A DNA stretch of 64,000 nt from Epiperipatus broadwayi (GCA_028023455.1 JAQFVV010000030.1:5786501-5850500); one strand, 5' to 3'. Shown: positions 11,807 to 24,234, counted from the stretch's first letter. A program made the numbers and translations. Notes: generated from the letters alone by a model not told the origin.

Positions 11807-12220
11807 ATTGTAATAGTATGTTAATATGACATATCATATTTATATATATGTAATCATATGAAAATAATGCTCCAAACGTTTGTAATAGTATGTATATAAT
11901 CTAAATGATCTCAAACGAAAATAAACATATGAAGAAAGAAATCCCCAAACGTTAGTGCCCATTGTAATAGTACGCCTGTCACCAATTGAAATGGCCAATC
12001 GTTGGGAAAGCCAATTGTAATAGTACGTCGATAAACATATAGTGCCGACCACATTGAGGCATAAATTGTAATGGAATAGTACTCTTCAAAAATTATCATC
12101 AGTTAACCAAGCCCTAATGATGGGCACCAATTGTAATGGAATGTGGTATGACTGTAATATATCACATACATATACTGAGAAAAGAAATTGTCGCAAGTTG
12201 TTGGATGATAATTGTAATTG
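11807..12220 (+). repeat. Irregular array of ATTGTAATAGTACG-like motifs
   Basis: The motif ATTGTAATRGTAYG or a close variant begins at 11807, 11879, 11961, 12014, 12065, 12130 and 12211, so spacing is 51-82 bp. The DNA between copies shares words such as CCAAACGTT and AACATAT, which suggests a decayed tandem repeat. Frames read through here are by-products of the repeat. Function unknown. Confidence 0.5.
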
Positions 12221-13935
12221 AAAATACTATATGTAGCATCAAATTTAATCATTAATTTTTCTAAAAATATACTGTTATTTCAGCTAGCTATACAAATAAA
12301 CTTAATAATAATACAGAGCATTGACTATAATGTATTATTAATTAATTCTCAGGGTTAACTTTATTTACAATTAAGTATATACCAAATATAATTTGGAACA
12401 AAAGGAATTTTATTGAATCCAAAATATATTTATTCAATTGACATTACTATAACTTTAATACTTTTATCTTTGCTGGCTTGAAATTGATGTACTAAAAATA
12501 AAGAAAAAATAAATAAATAAATAAATTAAGAAATCTCAAATAAAACTCAAAATCATTCTTTTATATAAACAAACAATATAACTTTATTTTAAAATTGCAA
12601 TTTTTGGATTTGTGTAATGGCATAAATACACACATATATAAATAAGTTATTAATTCAATGTCCACATAATATAAATCATTTAAATAAACATTTTAAAAGA
12701 AGTAAGTGATTGACACTTCCATTGGAGAAATTTTAGATGATCATAATATATGTAACATGTGTGGATTATACCAACTAGTTATATGCTTTAAAATTTATAC
12801 ATTTATAATTATAAAATAGTGTTGGTTAGTTTGTGAATGATTACAACTAAGCACTAGTATAACTAAGCATTCTAAAAGAATCACATCCTTCAAATAAACT
12901 CAACTTGATATTACATATTTAAATACATGCAACCTTATTCATAATAGTGAAAAATTCAGTTTTAATTAAATCTCATGAGTGATAGATCCAAAAATAAGAC
13001 TCCATAGTGCAACTAGCATAAATATATCATAAATATAATGGCTTCCAAAATAACATCTACATTTGAGGCAAAAGAAGATGCCTGGACCCTTTATCTCAGT
13101 GCATCAATAAAATATACGGATAAGCTCACTGAAAAACAACAACAATAAGTATCTAGTATCTAGAAATATGTGATTACAATTGCTGGCAACATAAGAAATA
13201 TCAACTCATGGACAATTGCAATACAAATGGGATATTTATTTGCTCCATCCGGCACAATAATAATAACTAATAAATAAGGCCTGACATACTAAGGCTATTT
13301 TACAACTAGTAATACCAAGATAAAACTTCACAAAAGTTGATTAAAGTTATAACCATAATTCTAACCTCAACAAATAATAAGTAATGTCTGTACCAACAAA
13401 TAAATTTAAAAGTCAATCGACTGAAATATAAATATAGATAATGACTAGCATATGAAATATTGCACTAAGATATAATGCACACGAATTTGGAATATTAAAT
13501 ATTTTTTAACTTTAATAATTAGTGGACATGAATAAGTTCAATCAGATTGTGGAAGTGAGAATTAACAAACTAAGATAATTATTAAACAATAATATTATTT
13601 ATAAATGTTAATTCTATAAGTTTGTATGTTTGTTTAATTCCTATGCAATGAAACATACTTTATTGCTTTTCAATTTAAACTGGTAAATGACATTCGTTAT
13701 TTAATACATCGATATGCAAATGCGAATTAAATAAGGATAAAAAAAAATTATATATACTCATAATTACATCACATTTGTGTAATTTAAACTATATAATGGT
13801 TTAAATATAAATAAACAAATATATATATAATTGACTATTATCATTCTTAAGATTTTTAACATTTAAAAAAAAAAAAAAAAATTACAAATGAGTTTTTAAA
13901 TATTTCATTTGCATATACTTTATAAAACTACAGTT
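12221..13935. other. AT-rich intergenic DNA
   Basis: No supported gene or element over about 1.7 kb. Confidence 0.4.
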
Positions 13936-13952
13936 AAATGTTTTTTAGAATA

Positions 13953-14064
13953 GTCTTGCGTTGTTAGCCGAGAGGTATCGCAGCTGCCATGCAAGCAAGT
14001 AGTTGGTTGCAGACGGGTGTGGGTTCGCGTCCCGGCAGATGCTATGACATATGAAAAAAAAAAA
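13953..14064 (+). mobile_element. tRNA-derived SINE, TAGCCGAGAGGT head
   Basis: GCGTTGTTAGCCGAGAGGTA, CTGCCATGCAAGCAAGTAGT, box B-like GTGGGTTCGCGTCCCGG, then GCTATGACATATG and an A tail. A perfect 17-bp direct repeat AAATGTTTTTTAGAATA flanks it (13936-13952 and 14065-14081), which fixes both ends. Same family as 3266, 19874 and 53697. Confidence 0.9.
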
Positions 14065-14081
14065 AAAATGTTTTTTAGAAT

Positions 14082-15061
14082 AAAATAGACAATGAAAAAA
14101 AAAAAAGATAAATTTAAAGTTACCATTAATGTCCCATGCTTTTTAAAACAGTCAATTATTTCCAGCACTTTAAATATTTATTCATTCTAAAACGGCTCGA
14201 AGAAAGGTTTTAATATGTACATATTATTAAATCAATAGATGCGTTTCCAGTTGTTTCCATGATGTTTGACCACGTATTCTATTAAGTTAACGATTATTTT
14301 AAATTAAGAAAACATTCAATAGCCATTATATGATTTATTCATATTATTAAAAACTAATAGCTATTTTTTTATTTATTGGTGACCATCGGTTTACTTTAGA
14401 TTTCATGTTTTACAAGATTCCAATGGCGATATACATTGGCATATAGAGGCGGCAGAAAGCCCCACAATGATAATGTTATAATCACCCAAACATTTTTAGT
14501 ATTTATCCTTTATACTATAAGTTTTGTAATCAAATTTTGAATAATAATTTGTTTGGAAAATGACCGACAACAGTTATAACTTCTCTTTTTTTCAGTTAGT
14601 TAATCAATAATCAATAATAATAGTTTTTTTTAAAATCTCACGATCTCTCGCTCCATAAAATCCCGCGCTGATTTTAAGATCCCCAATAGCATTGTTTAGC
14701 AATTTTAAAATATTTTTAATAACAAAATAAAAAAATTATTATATCACAAAAATTCATTTTGACAGTCTATTAAATAAATAGATAGATAAATAACCATAAC
14801 AATAATATAACAATTTAAAACAATTTTTTTAAAACAAAATACAATTAAATTAGAATTGGTAATTTAAATATTATAGCTGATATCTATAATAAATACACAC
14901 TCGTAATTATATATATATATTGCCATCACAATTATCCATCTTAAAACAAAGTATATCATAATAAATAGATAAACCTGAACTAAACAACAATAAAACAATT
15001 AATAACAATAACACTAACAACTCATCTATAAATCCTTAAGTAAAGCTATATCAAAGACATT
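14082..15061. other. AT-rich intergenic DNA
   Basis: No supported feature. A slightly less AT-rich patch near 14410-14480 has no credible frame. Confidence 0.4.
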
Positions 15062-15160
15062 TTTTCTTCATAGCGTAAGCTTGTGTTTTTAAGACCTATA
15101 GAGGTCCCTACCTTCGTATTTTTCTGACGCTTATTTCTAAGGTTACAGCCTTAGTAAATT
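15062..15160 (-). repeat. Family C repeat, partial
   Basis: In reverse orientation it holds the complement of the core (ATAGAGGTCCCTACCTTCG), flanked by CATAGCGTAAGCTTGTG on one side and TAAGGTTACAGCCTTAG on the other. It matches 3922-4010 and 52118-52275. Confidence 0.6.
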
Positions 15161-17494
15161 ATTACTTAAAACTATACTAAAAACTTTAAAAAAAAAAAGG
15201 ATGGATTTTCTATCCTGTACAATATGTAAATGAGCCTATTATATGAACTGGATAAATATACTCCGATACGTTCTAGCAAAGAGAGCAGCATTTTACACAT
15301 ACATGTGAGCAACAATTGTGCAATCTTGTACGCAGAAAAGTGCAATGTATGGGTTAATCGTTGAAGAAGTCATTAAAATGGTTAAAGATTGATATTAGAA
15401 ATACGATTAGAATAGAAATAAGATTAAAATATCTGTGTATCAAAACCACAGTAAATGGAGACACACAGATAACTGGACTTGTATTAAATCTTTAGGTTAC
15501 GATCAGTTTATCAGGCAACAAATTATTGGAATTTGCTTATTGCTTAAAGAAGTTAAAATGAATTCAATCATTTCATTTTATTATATTCTCATTCTTAGCA
15601 AGTGAATAAACTTGTTTTTACTACTTTTAGTTAATGTTGTTGCTTTATTAATATATTACAAATGCATATACTTACCCCTGAATATAGCTGCATGGCGCAA
15701 GTCGACATTTGAATAGCTATAGTTGTCAGTTTATGAAGTAAGAACCCGTGTAAGTTATAATTGATATATAATGCAAGCAAGCTGAAATGGCATAATTATA
15801 AAACATTGGCATAGAAAGTTTATGCCAAGCACATAGAGCATATGTACTAATAAGTAAAATTGATGAAGACAGACTCAAAATAGCTACACTTTTATTATTT
15901 GTTGGCAAGGACTTTTTATAAATTGCAAAGTAATTGTGTTAACCCAAAATAGTTGAGGACATTCCATATGAAGAGATAAAAGAGCAATTAAATATGGGCT
16001 TCCATTACTTATAAATAAATAGCTTTACTGCTATCATAAAAAAACTAAATCTTAGAATAAAAGCTGTCATGATATAAGGTCACGTACGTTGCACTTCATG
16101 ACACAGAAATTGGATAGTATAAAGAAATTAAGACTAGAAAGAATATTTTTAAAACAATTATTTAATATATAATTAACAAAAAAAAATGACATGATAGTAG
16201 ATAATTTCAAATATCCATTTCATTATAAAAATAAATAAATATACAGTTTGATAAAATTATATTAACCTATCAAGAAATTTTTATTCATGGATTAACTTTC
16301 AATTCATTAGGTTATTTTTTTAAAAATAACTAAGAGTTTGTTAAATATTTTCAGAAATTAAAGATAGCAATCTTTGATTCTATCCAGAGGGCAAATTGAG
16401 AACAAAAATTATTACATATATGAAACAAAAAAAAACCCAGATTTTTTATTAATAAAAATATAGTGTGAACACATAAAAGCAAAAAAAACCTATAGCCATG
16501 GTTCTCTTATCTATAAAGGCATTTCCAAATGCAATTTCAGTTTTCTCTAATGGAGTTTGTCTTCTAAACATGTGCTTGGTTAAATTTGTCCTTTCCAGCA
16601 TCTGTAGCAATTCTAGGCAATGAAAATAGCAATTGTTGTCCATTTGGTTTTTTTCTTGAATTTCCAGGTGAGGCACATGTAGGCAGAGACTTTTGTTGCT
16701 CTTGGTTGAAGGCAATGCTGCAGACTGCCTAAAGGGTGTTTTACCAAAGATGATGCCTAGCTTTTAGCTAAACTTAGCACATGGTTTTCATTGTATAAAA
16801 CATTTTTAGTGTTAAACTCATAGTATGCTAAAAGCTTGATACAAAAAACTATTTTATTCAATAGTGTGGTATCAGCTGGATTAAACTTGGACTATTCTCT
16901 CTTCAACAGCTAAGTGAATAATTTCTTTTATCTTTTTCAGCAGCAGAATTAAGATCCTGACTGCTCTCTTCAACAGTTAAGTTAGAAATAACTCTCTCCA
17001 GATACTTGGGTAGAATCACTAATTCAGCCCCCCCTCATATATTTTTTAGAGCAATCCTACCCACAAGCCAATTACAATTTGTTTCTTACACAATCATTTT
17101 CATGACAACAAATTAAATAAAATTTCCTAAAAACAATTGTTCAGACAATTCTCTCCTTAATCACAGAGATTGAAAACAAGTTAAGAACAAGAATTTAACA
17201 ACATAAAATTCTTGACATTCCTTTATAATTAAAAAATCAAATCTTGCAAAACAAGAACAACAACAAGATAATCTGTTAACTGCACTGATTTGATTTTTCT
17301 TTTCATTAAATAGAGATAAAGAAAGGAAAACAACTCTGATTAATTAAAAATAAAAAATTTACAAAGTTATTAAAATCTTAATTTGTACTTCCCTTGCTTT
17401 TAGAAGAGACACTTGTTTCACCATTTCTAAAAAATGGATGATATAGGAGGCAATTTGCATACATTTGCATATAACTAATAATCTGAAAAGACTA
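15161..17494. other. AT-rich intergenic DNA
   Basis: No supported gene. Frames at 15726-15908 and 16449-16715 (minus) encode no recognisable domain, and I do not call them. Confidence 0.35.
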
Positions 17495-17555
17495 TGAATA
17501 TGGAGCAACAAGGGCTCTGAAAGCGCTAAGTCTGTAAGTCAGAATATATATTTAC
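17495..17555 (+). repeat. Short dispersed repeat F, copy 1
   Basis: CTATGAATATGGAGCAACAA with GGGCTCTGAAAGCGCTAAG is related to CTATGAATATGGAGACCTAA with CTCCAAAAGTGCTAAGCC at 30520. Only about 50 bp are shared. The origin is unknown. Confidence 0.45.
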
Positions 17556-17786
17556 AAAAGCCTACAAATTATTACATAAAAAGTTTCACCGCAATGCATC
17601 AGCGTATTATTAATTAAAAATACACTTATATATATTTAAGGTTTGAGAATTTTCATACTATCATATGGGAATTTTACAATTATTAAGTTAAATAAAGACC
17701 CATAATAAAATATGTATTGGAAAATTAAATTTTATTTTCTCCTATAATTAAATAATTTTTTTAAAATTCTCAAACATGATAAACAT

Positions 17787-18007
17787 TAAACCATCAAACA
17801 TCACATGACCACCATCTCTATACTAGCACATAATTTGTTGTAAACAAAGGCAAAACTCCCCATACAGTAGTGCCACCCTGTGCCAAACAGAGTATATTGG
17901 ATGAGTAGGCACTAAATAGGGATTTTATGCACAAGTCTTCTGGCATCCATTGATTACTCTGTTTTGCATAGGGTGGCACTACTGTATGGGGAGTTTTGCC
18001 TTTGTTT
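17787..18007. mobile_element. Family A fold-back repeat, short copy
   Basis: Carries CATCACATGACCACCATCTC, GGCAAAACTCCCCATACAGT and GTGCCACCCTGTGCCA, and the complement of the last two on its right side, so it folds into a hairpin. The inner part CTACTCATCCAATAT (complement) belongs to the long form. ACATGATAAACAT (17774-17786) and ACATGATGAACAT (18008-18020) form a 13-bp flank repeat with one mismatch. Confidence 0.8.
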
Positions 18008-18027
18008 ACATGATGAACATGCTGTCA

Positions 18028-18100
18028 ACTATCTATTTATTTATTTATTTATTTATCTATTTAACGATTGTAACTATCTATCTATTTATTTATTTATTGT
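18028..18100 (+). repeat. TTTA/TCTA-rich microsatellite
   Basis: Runs of TATTTATTTATTTATTTATC, then an interruption, then CTATCTATTTATTTATTTAT. Simple tandem repeat. A 73-codon frame over it is an artefact. Confidence 0.8.
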
Positions 18101-18612
18101 AGGACAGCTATGTAAACTGGTTGCAGTATATATAAATGATTTAATATTTAAGGCAATCTTTTTTATAGGAATATATTTATATTAGTTGGGAAAAATTGAA
18201 ATTATGATTAACTTTTAATTTAAGCTGTTTATAAATTAGTACAAGGAAATTAAGTTAAACTATGATTAGTTTAATTAAAATTATGTAGAATGTTTATCGG
18301 GTATAAATATTTTATTTAATTATTTTTATTTTTTTGAAACTAAACATTTGCATTTTCTCTCTCTCTCTTTTTCCCTTTTTTTTAAAAAAGCAAGTGATCA
18401 GGTAAACTCAGATTATAATTTCAACAACTATTTCCCTTAGAATAACCATTTTTAACATTTTATCTTTTATTAGAATTAATATAACAAATAAAATAATACT
18501 TTTTAATTTATATATAGAAAACTGAAAGTTGTTATTAATCTTATAATCTAAAAATTCACATATAATATTTTATCAATAAATAATTTAAAAAAACTCACAT
18601 TGTATTAATGTA

Positions 18613-19572
18613 CACCTGGGTCTCATTTTACGCGATAGATAGATTCCTCAGAAAACACGCGCAAATGAAATCACACAAAAATAGATGTAACTTACCTTGA
18701 AGAAGGGGGGATACAGACTGTGATTTTTCAAAAATCGCATAAAAGCAAAGCACCAACGTAAAATTACTTTAAAATTCGCGCACAAAAAAAATAAAGAAAT
18801 AAAATATGACTAATAAAAATTTTCAAATTTGAAAAAAATTGATACAAGACAAACTTTTTTTAACTATAATATTTAATTTTATTCAAAACAATATATTTTT
18901 ATGCATAATTTACAGTAATTTACATTTTTTATACATGTTTTAATTATTATCACTATTTGCCGATAAACAGGTTCATTTGCAAACTGGTAAAAAATCAGAT
19001 TCTTCACAAGAGGAAATACAACTAGCACCAACGTCACTCTCATGTTGTGTTAATTAATGGTTTTTTGGTGACAACGTAATTAGTAATTAATCTAACAACT
19101 AAAAATTAAATTCTTATTTTTGTCTTTAATTTTTTAATTTTCAATTTTAATTGTGCCCACTGCTGTTACTCATCTTTTAAAAATAAACTTGCAGACACTA
19201 AATGATTAATAATTGATTACATTCTTTTTTAAAAAGCAAAAACAGAATGTGATTTAAAATGCAAAATTAACATGCACAATGTTTGAACAAATTTACATTA
19301 TAATCTTGTAAAATTTAATGTGTGTATACATAAAATGTGGAAATCATGATTTTAATTTCATTATTGCATAAAATCTTACTATTATAAAGCACTGAAAATA
19401 TTGAAATTACTAAGATGAAAGTCGAATTCCAATAATGTGCTATTACTTTCAATATACGCAAAATTTATTATTTAAAGTAATAGCACATTATCGGAGTTCG
19501 ACTTCCGGAGAAACGTGAATCACGTAACTTCAAATCGCGTTAAATAAATCCGCGTAAAAAGAGACCCAGGTG
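18613..19572. mobile_element. Non-autonomous pogo/Tigger-like (Tc1/mariner) DNA transposon
   Basis: The terminal inverted repeat CACCTGGGTCTCATTTTACG starts at 18613, and its counterpart ends at 19572 (complement CACCTGGGTCTCTTTTTACG). Both are followed inward by GCG-rich subterminal words (ACGCGC, ACGCGA, AATCGCG). TA lies directly outside each end (18611-18612 and 19573-19574), which fits the TA target duplication of Tc1/mariner elements. The GCG-rich ends that read like GTTTTACGCG recall Tigger/pogo TIRs. The 960-bp body has no intact transposase. A short frame near 18960-19050 with QVHLQTGKKSDSSQEEIQ could be a transposase tail, but I cannot confirm it. Confidence 0.75.
19420..19504. repeat. 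Internal hairpin of the pogo/Tigger-like element
   Basis: AAGTCGAATTCCAATAATGT-GCTATTACTTT pairs with AAAGTAATAGCACATTAT-CGGAGTTCGACTT across a loop of about 25 bp, with two or three mismatches. It lies just inside the right end of the element. It may be a nested small MITE or a subterminal palindrome. Confidence 0.7.
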
Positions 19573-19689
19573 TACTGACAATCAAATAACTCTGTTCATT
19601 CAATACATATATGATAACAATTCAGGTCTTGTCAAATAAAGTTTTAATTTTTTTTTTCTTTACTTTGAAAATCCCAAAATATATATAAA

Positions 19690-19845
19690 ACTGTACTTAG
19701 TCTTAGCTGGAGAAATTACTAGAAACAAAGCATGAAACCATTGGTCTGAGGTTAGGGTGTAGTTTCTAGATGGAGATTTTGAAATGCTTTCTCTTGCTGG
19801 CTTTTATCAATAAAGCTTGTTAAGCAATTAGCACAACGCATTGTT
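19690..19845 (-). repeat. Dispersed repeat D, copy 1
   Basis: AAAGCATGAAACCATTGGTC and AAATGCTTTCTCTTGCTGGC with CTTTTATCA match the longer copy at 49330-49640. Read on the minus strand it carries the CCAGACCAATGGTTTC core shared with other families here. Confidence 0.6.
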
Positions 19846-19873
19846 TTTTTTATTTAAAAGCTTAAAAAAATAT

Positions 19874-19986
19874 CAAGCGCTGTTAGCCGAGAGATCAGCA
19901 TAGCCACCTTGCAAGCAAGCAGTTGGTTGCAGACAGTTATTGTGAGTTCATCTCCCAGACGATGCTATGCCATATGAAAAAAAAAA
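19874..19986 (+). mobile_element. tRNA-derived SINE, TAGCCGAGAGAT head, diverged
   Basis: CAAGCGCTGTTAGCCGAGAG, CTTGCAAGCAAGCAGTTGGT, box B-like GTGAGTTCATCTCCCAGAC, then GATGCTATGCCATATG and an A tail. It shares about 100 bp with the copies at 3266, 13953 and 53697. The box B shows decay. Flanks share AAAAGCTT (about 19856 and about 19983), possibly the remains of a TSD. Confidence 0.8.
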
Positions 19987-20003
19987 GCTTTAATTTTTAT
20001 TGA

Positions 20004-20243
20004 CTATTTACTAGAAACGTGTTCAGAAATGGAAGGGTTTTTTGTTAAATTACATTTGAAACATGCATGTTTTATTACTTTAATTTCTTTTTCTTTTCCT
20101 CTGGTTGAAAAATAAGATAAGAGATGGTTGGTAATTGATTTTAAATCTTGCAAGTCAGCATCAATCAGAAATTTAGTAAGTTTCCCTCCTAAATTAAGGT
20201 CCAGTATTTTATTTCTTTTAAAACAGTTGATGTAAAAATGCAC
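20004..20243 (-). CDS. Unrecognised 79-codon open frame
   Basis: It starts ATG, ends with a stop, and the product has mixed composition (GGKLTKFLIDADLQDLKSIT, then STRGKEKEIKVIKHACFKCN) rather than the poly-Asn/Ile/Phe of chance frames here. No domain is recognised, though one Cys-x2-Cys pair (ACFKCN) is present. No neighbouring exon can be identified. It may be a decayed transposon piece or chance. Confidence 0.15.
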   Translation of the reverse strand: MHFYINCFKRNKILDLNLGGKLTKFLIDADLQDLKSITNHLLSYFSTRGKEKEIKVIKHACFKCNLTKNPSISEHVSSK

Positions 20244-20309
20244 CTTTTTTAGGAATACATTTTCAAATCCATGAAGACAAAATAAGTGTAATCTTAAGTT
20301 GCTTATGCA

Positions 20310-20402
20310 GATCTTATCATATTTCCTTGAAAATAAGACTGGGTTTTATATTAATTTTTATTCCAAAAGACATATTAGGGCTTATTTTCAGGGAATGTTT
20401 TA
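20310..20402. mobile_element. Short MITE-like palindrome, AAAATAAG ends
   Basis: TTTCCTTGAAAATAAGACTG (from about 20318) and GGGCTTATTTTCAGGGAA (to about 20397) are inverted repeats around TATTAATTTTTATTCCAAAA. An element of about 90 bp with ends like CCCTGAAAATAAG. I recall similar short palindromes in other animal genomes but cannot name the family with confidence. Confidence 0.55.
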
Positions 20403-21632
20403 TTTTTTGATGTACAAAAATCTACATTTATTCATATATAAATATATACATATATTCAAAATCTCAAATCAATCTCCCAAAATCCTAGTTTTAAAAGGGG
20501 GGGGGGGTATAAATTGCAAATTATATAAAAGGGAGTTTTGTTTTCAAGAGAGATATGCTTTTGCAATATAAAAGAAACGGCACTATAATGTTCGGAATAC
20601 AACAGTAATTCCTCCTGGAAATTCTTTATGGCCGACTGTACAACTGAATGACTATAAAACTGTATACTATACCCACAGGGTGTGTGTCAGACAATGAGCT
20701 AGCCAAAAATGAAGTTAAACTTTTCATGCAGACATTTGAAAAGTGGTGTATTGTGAACAATAGTCTAAGAAGAATCCCTGATCTAGTTGAATAAATTGTA
20801 GTCCTGCCAACTTTATATATGAGCTCATGTTATCAAAACTTTGTTTAGTTCTATAGACTTCACCAGATGGCATCATTTATAGACTGAGTAAATATAAACA
20901 ATGTTTAGTATATATATAATTAGACTCATTGCGATAGTAATTATTAAACTAATTTTGTTTAAATTAATAAATGAAAAAAAAGGAAGCGCATCACGCACAG
21001 AATTATTTCAACATATATTTATTCTGTAATTCTTTGATCTAGTTTTTTTATTATTATCCTATTTGATTGTGTATATAAGTGAAGTTTGATTCAATCTATC
21101 CCTGAGGGATGAATAAAGTATTAGTTATTTTATGTGTGTATTAGGGTTAATTGTCTTTCATGGATATGGCTTATTCTAAATAAACTGAAGTTGAGGAAGA
21201 TTTGGTATTATTGTATAATACCATCTTGTTATGTATGACCAGGATACCTTCTGGTCGAAGTAGGAGTAGTGTAGTTATCAAATTTAAGTGACATTAATCT
21301 CTATGCTAGGTTAATAAATTTGCTTGTTAGTCCTACCTAGAGTTGTTATTCCTTGACCAGTGATAATACCGATCCAAGGTTAATTGTACATTTCACATAT
21401 ACTCTTGGGAATGTTATTTTTGTCACATTTTACATATTGTTTATTTAGAGATTGGTTTTTGCTTTTGATATTGATTGATGGTAATTAACCGTAAGAGAGA
21501 GAAAGGGGATTGATATTGTAGGAATGTGAAAATAGATCAAATCACTTTATTTCATCTTATATGGTGTTGAATTAATAAACCTTATTTGAAATTAATTCAT
21601 ACTTACATATGTAGTTTTGTTTATTGTTTTAT
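20403..21632. other. AT-rich intergenic DNA
   Basis: No supported gene. Contains a G9 tract near 20500. Confidence 0.4.
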
Positions 21633-21656
21633 CTGAAACACACAAGCTTATTATAT

Positions 21657-22106
21657 ACTTGGGTCTATATATGTACTATATAGGGTACATGAGCATAGAT
21701 TTTCACAGGACCCACCATTCTCCACCCTATCTCATAACACTGATACCTTGAACACATATGTTGAAAAGATAAATAATCACCAATATACATATTTCATGCT
21801 AAACCAGCAGTCATCAGTTGGTCCAGATTACCATCTCTACACATATATGCTATAAGTGCTCAAATATATATTTTAAGATAGCCAATCCTCATACTTTAAT
21901 GGACAGGCTTCAATCTACTCCACACACCAACTCTTCAACCGTCCATCCAATTGAAAATATGATGATGGAATGCTCAAAGGCCACTCTGAGGCCAAGATTC
22001 TTGTCACACCCATGTTGACCTAAGGTCAATCTGACCCCTCATGTACAGGACATAATCCATTTAATACATATACAAAGGATGTGCAGACATCTTTACTATG
22101 TAATAA
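21657..22106 (+). mobile_element. Family E insertion with 24-bp flanking direct repeats
   Basis: A 24-bp sequence beginning CTGAAACACACAAGC occurs identically at 21633-21656 and 22107-22130 and brackets a 450-bp insert. The insert matches 7374-7735 (complement) and more weakly 62030-62125 and the arms of the palindrome at 63.0-63.97 kb. An open frame at 21818-22018 ends ...TLMDRLQS...STVHPIENMMM...HPC, parallel to the frame in the 7.4-kb copy. The class is unknown. A 24-bp duplication is long for a DNA transposon but possible for retrotransposition. Confidence 0.75.
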
Positions 22107-22573
22107 CTGAAACACACAAGCTTATTATATTATATTATTATTATTATTATTAAAAGAAGTTATCCTCTTATATTTAAATAAAAAATATTTATACTCAGAA
22201 CATATTTCTAACAATGATGTAAATCAGAAATGTAAACATTTTTATTTGTATGTAAATTTTATTAATTATTTTGACACTCTGTGATGATGTGCCTTTGTAC
22301 CCTTCACAATCTTCACACTTGGTGTAGGCATATATATATATTTTATTGAATTAGGCTTTTAATTTTGTATGGTATAATACTTATAGATGCCATCAAGGAC
22401 TAAGAATTCTCATGATCAGAGCAAATGGATCAGGTTATTGCAAATCTTTTAAAAAGTTCAGAATTACAAATCTAAAAAAAAAATTCACAAAAGTGTACAA
22501 CTATTACTTTAACGAATTCACATTTGTTCTTTTTAGATTTGACGTGTCTTTGGTACTGTTATAATGTTTCTAA

Positions 22574-22957
22574 AATACATTAAAGATCAGCCTTTTCAAG
22601 CTATTGTGCATGCACTTTTTTTTACGAACGTTAATAATAAATGAATAATTGCACTCCCAACACAAGATGTAGTATTTATGAAAGAATAAAATGAATCCAC
22701 TTATTCTTTCCAACCCAAATGCTTATATATGGGCAAATCTTAAGTACTGGAAATGAAAGTGTGAGGATAGACCACTCACTTTAAATTACTATTTACGATG
22801 TCTGAATGAATGACGTTGGGTTGGAAAGAATAAGTGGATACATTTTATTCTTTCATAAATACTATATCTTGTGTTGGGAATGAAAATATTCATTTATTAT
22901 TAACACTCGTAAAAAGCGCATGCACAATAGCTTGAAAAGGCTGATCTTTAATGTATT
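22574..22957. mobile_element. Large fold-back repeat
   Basis: Arms of about 145 bp (22574-22718 and 22814-22957) are inverted copies, with a spacer of about 95 bp. Matching words include TTAAAGATCAGCCTTTTCAA with TTGAAAAGGCTGATCTTTAA, and CCACTTATTCTTTCCAACCC with its complement. No coding capacity. No other copy is seen in this window. Confidence 0.8.
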
Positions 22958-24234
22958 ACAATTTATAAAACATAGCGCTATAAAAATAAATGCTTATTTA
23001 CAAATGTTTCTAAAAGAAAAGTGTGAAAGAGTAGTTTTATAGACTTTTCATTCTTTATTATAAGAAATTTCATTAATGACAGATAAAAAAAACTGCAGTC
23101 AAACTTATGAATGATCTCCAATTGGTGTTAAATAATTTAATAAAAATTGTGTTAGTAGGAAGGGAAAGAGACTAAATAAGAAATTTCTATAATAAGTTAA
23201 TTCTGTTATGTCCAACACAGTTTTAATTTCTTTTTTTAAAAGTATATATAAATATTCCTATGTTTTAGAGAATTTGATTATTATAGACAACTTTTATCGT
23301 TTTCTTTTTTAAATTTAAAGTCAAAATGAACAAAAGATTTTAATGACGAAAAGTTCAGTAAAGATTATGATATAATTTTAGACTTGAGATACTAAAATAT
23401 GGGCAGCAAATGACAGAAATTTACTACTGACAATAATCAATGATCAAAAGGTATTATTAGTTCATATTAAAAAATTAAAGATAACATTAAATAACATCCT
23501 TAGGAGTATGATATTTCCCACTCACCAGTAGTGAAGGCCGCATCATATTACAATTATGTTTTTTTTTTTAGTAAGAACACTAATATAAACCTGGGACCTA
23601 TATGTTTTAGCAATGGACTCATCACATAAATGTTCTATCTAATTTCAGGTAGAAAACATAATACAAAGTGTACAGTAAAAACTGTGAACATATATATTGC
23701 ATTATTGACTTTCCAGATTTAATGATCTCTGACTCAGCCGATCACTATTTTTAATTTAAAATATTTATCAGATATAAGTTCCTTTAATACATCAATATTT
23801 TGATAAATCTACGATAGAAATATTAATATTCGTTTTTTTTCATTTATTACTGTAATCATTTTCTTCATATAAACATCAAAACAATAATTACAGGGCTTTT
23901 ATCTTTCTTAAACCCACACAGTTGCTTAGATAACATTTATCTGTTTTTCTAGTTATAATTAGGAACTATATTACGCAATATACGATTTACTTTTAATAAA
24001 AGATAAGATCTTGTGTTGAAGCTAATGCTGAAAAATCAGCTACGACTCTTTATTTTTGTTTAAAAGGTTTCAATATTTTCTTTAAAAGTGACAATAATTT
24101 GCTTTACTCTTCACTTTTATTTATCCTTACAACTTTGTTTTATCTAGTTCTGTGTCTTTTAAATTGCTTTTAGTAAAATCATGATATACAGAATTTATTC
24201 ATAATAGCTTATTTCAAAAATATATTTCTATCAT
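22958..24234. other. AT-rich intergenic DNA
   Basis: No supported gene or repeat. Confidence 0.4.

Noticed and set aside
18613-19572. LTR retrotransposon between TACACCTGGGTCTC ends
   Set aside because: The ends are inverted, not direct, and the flanks fit a TA target.
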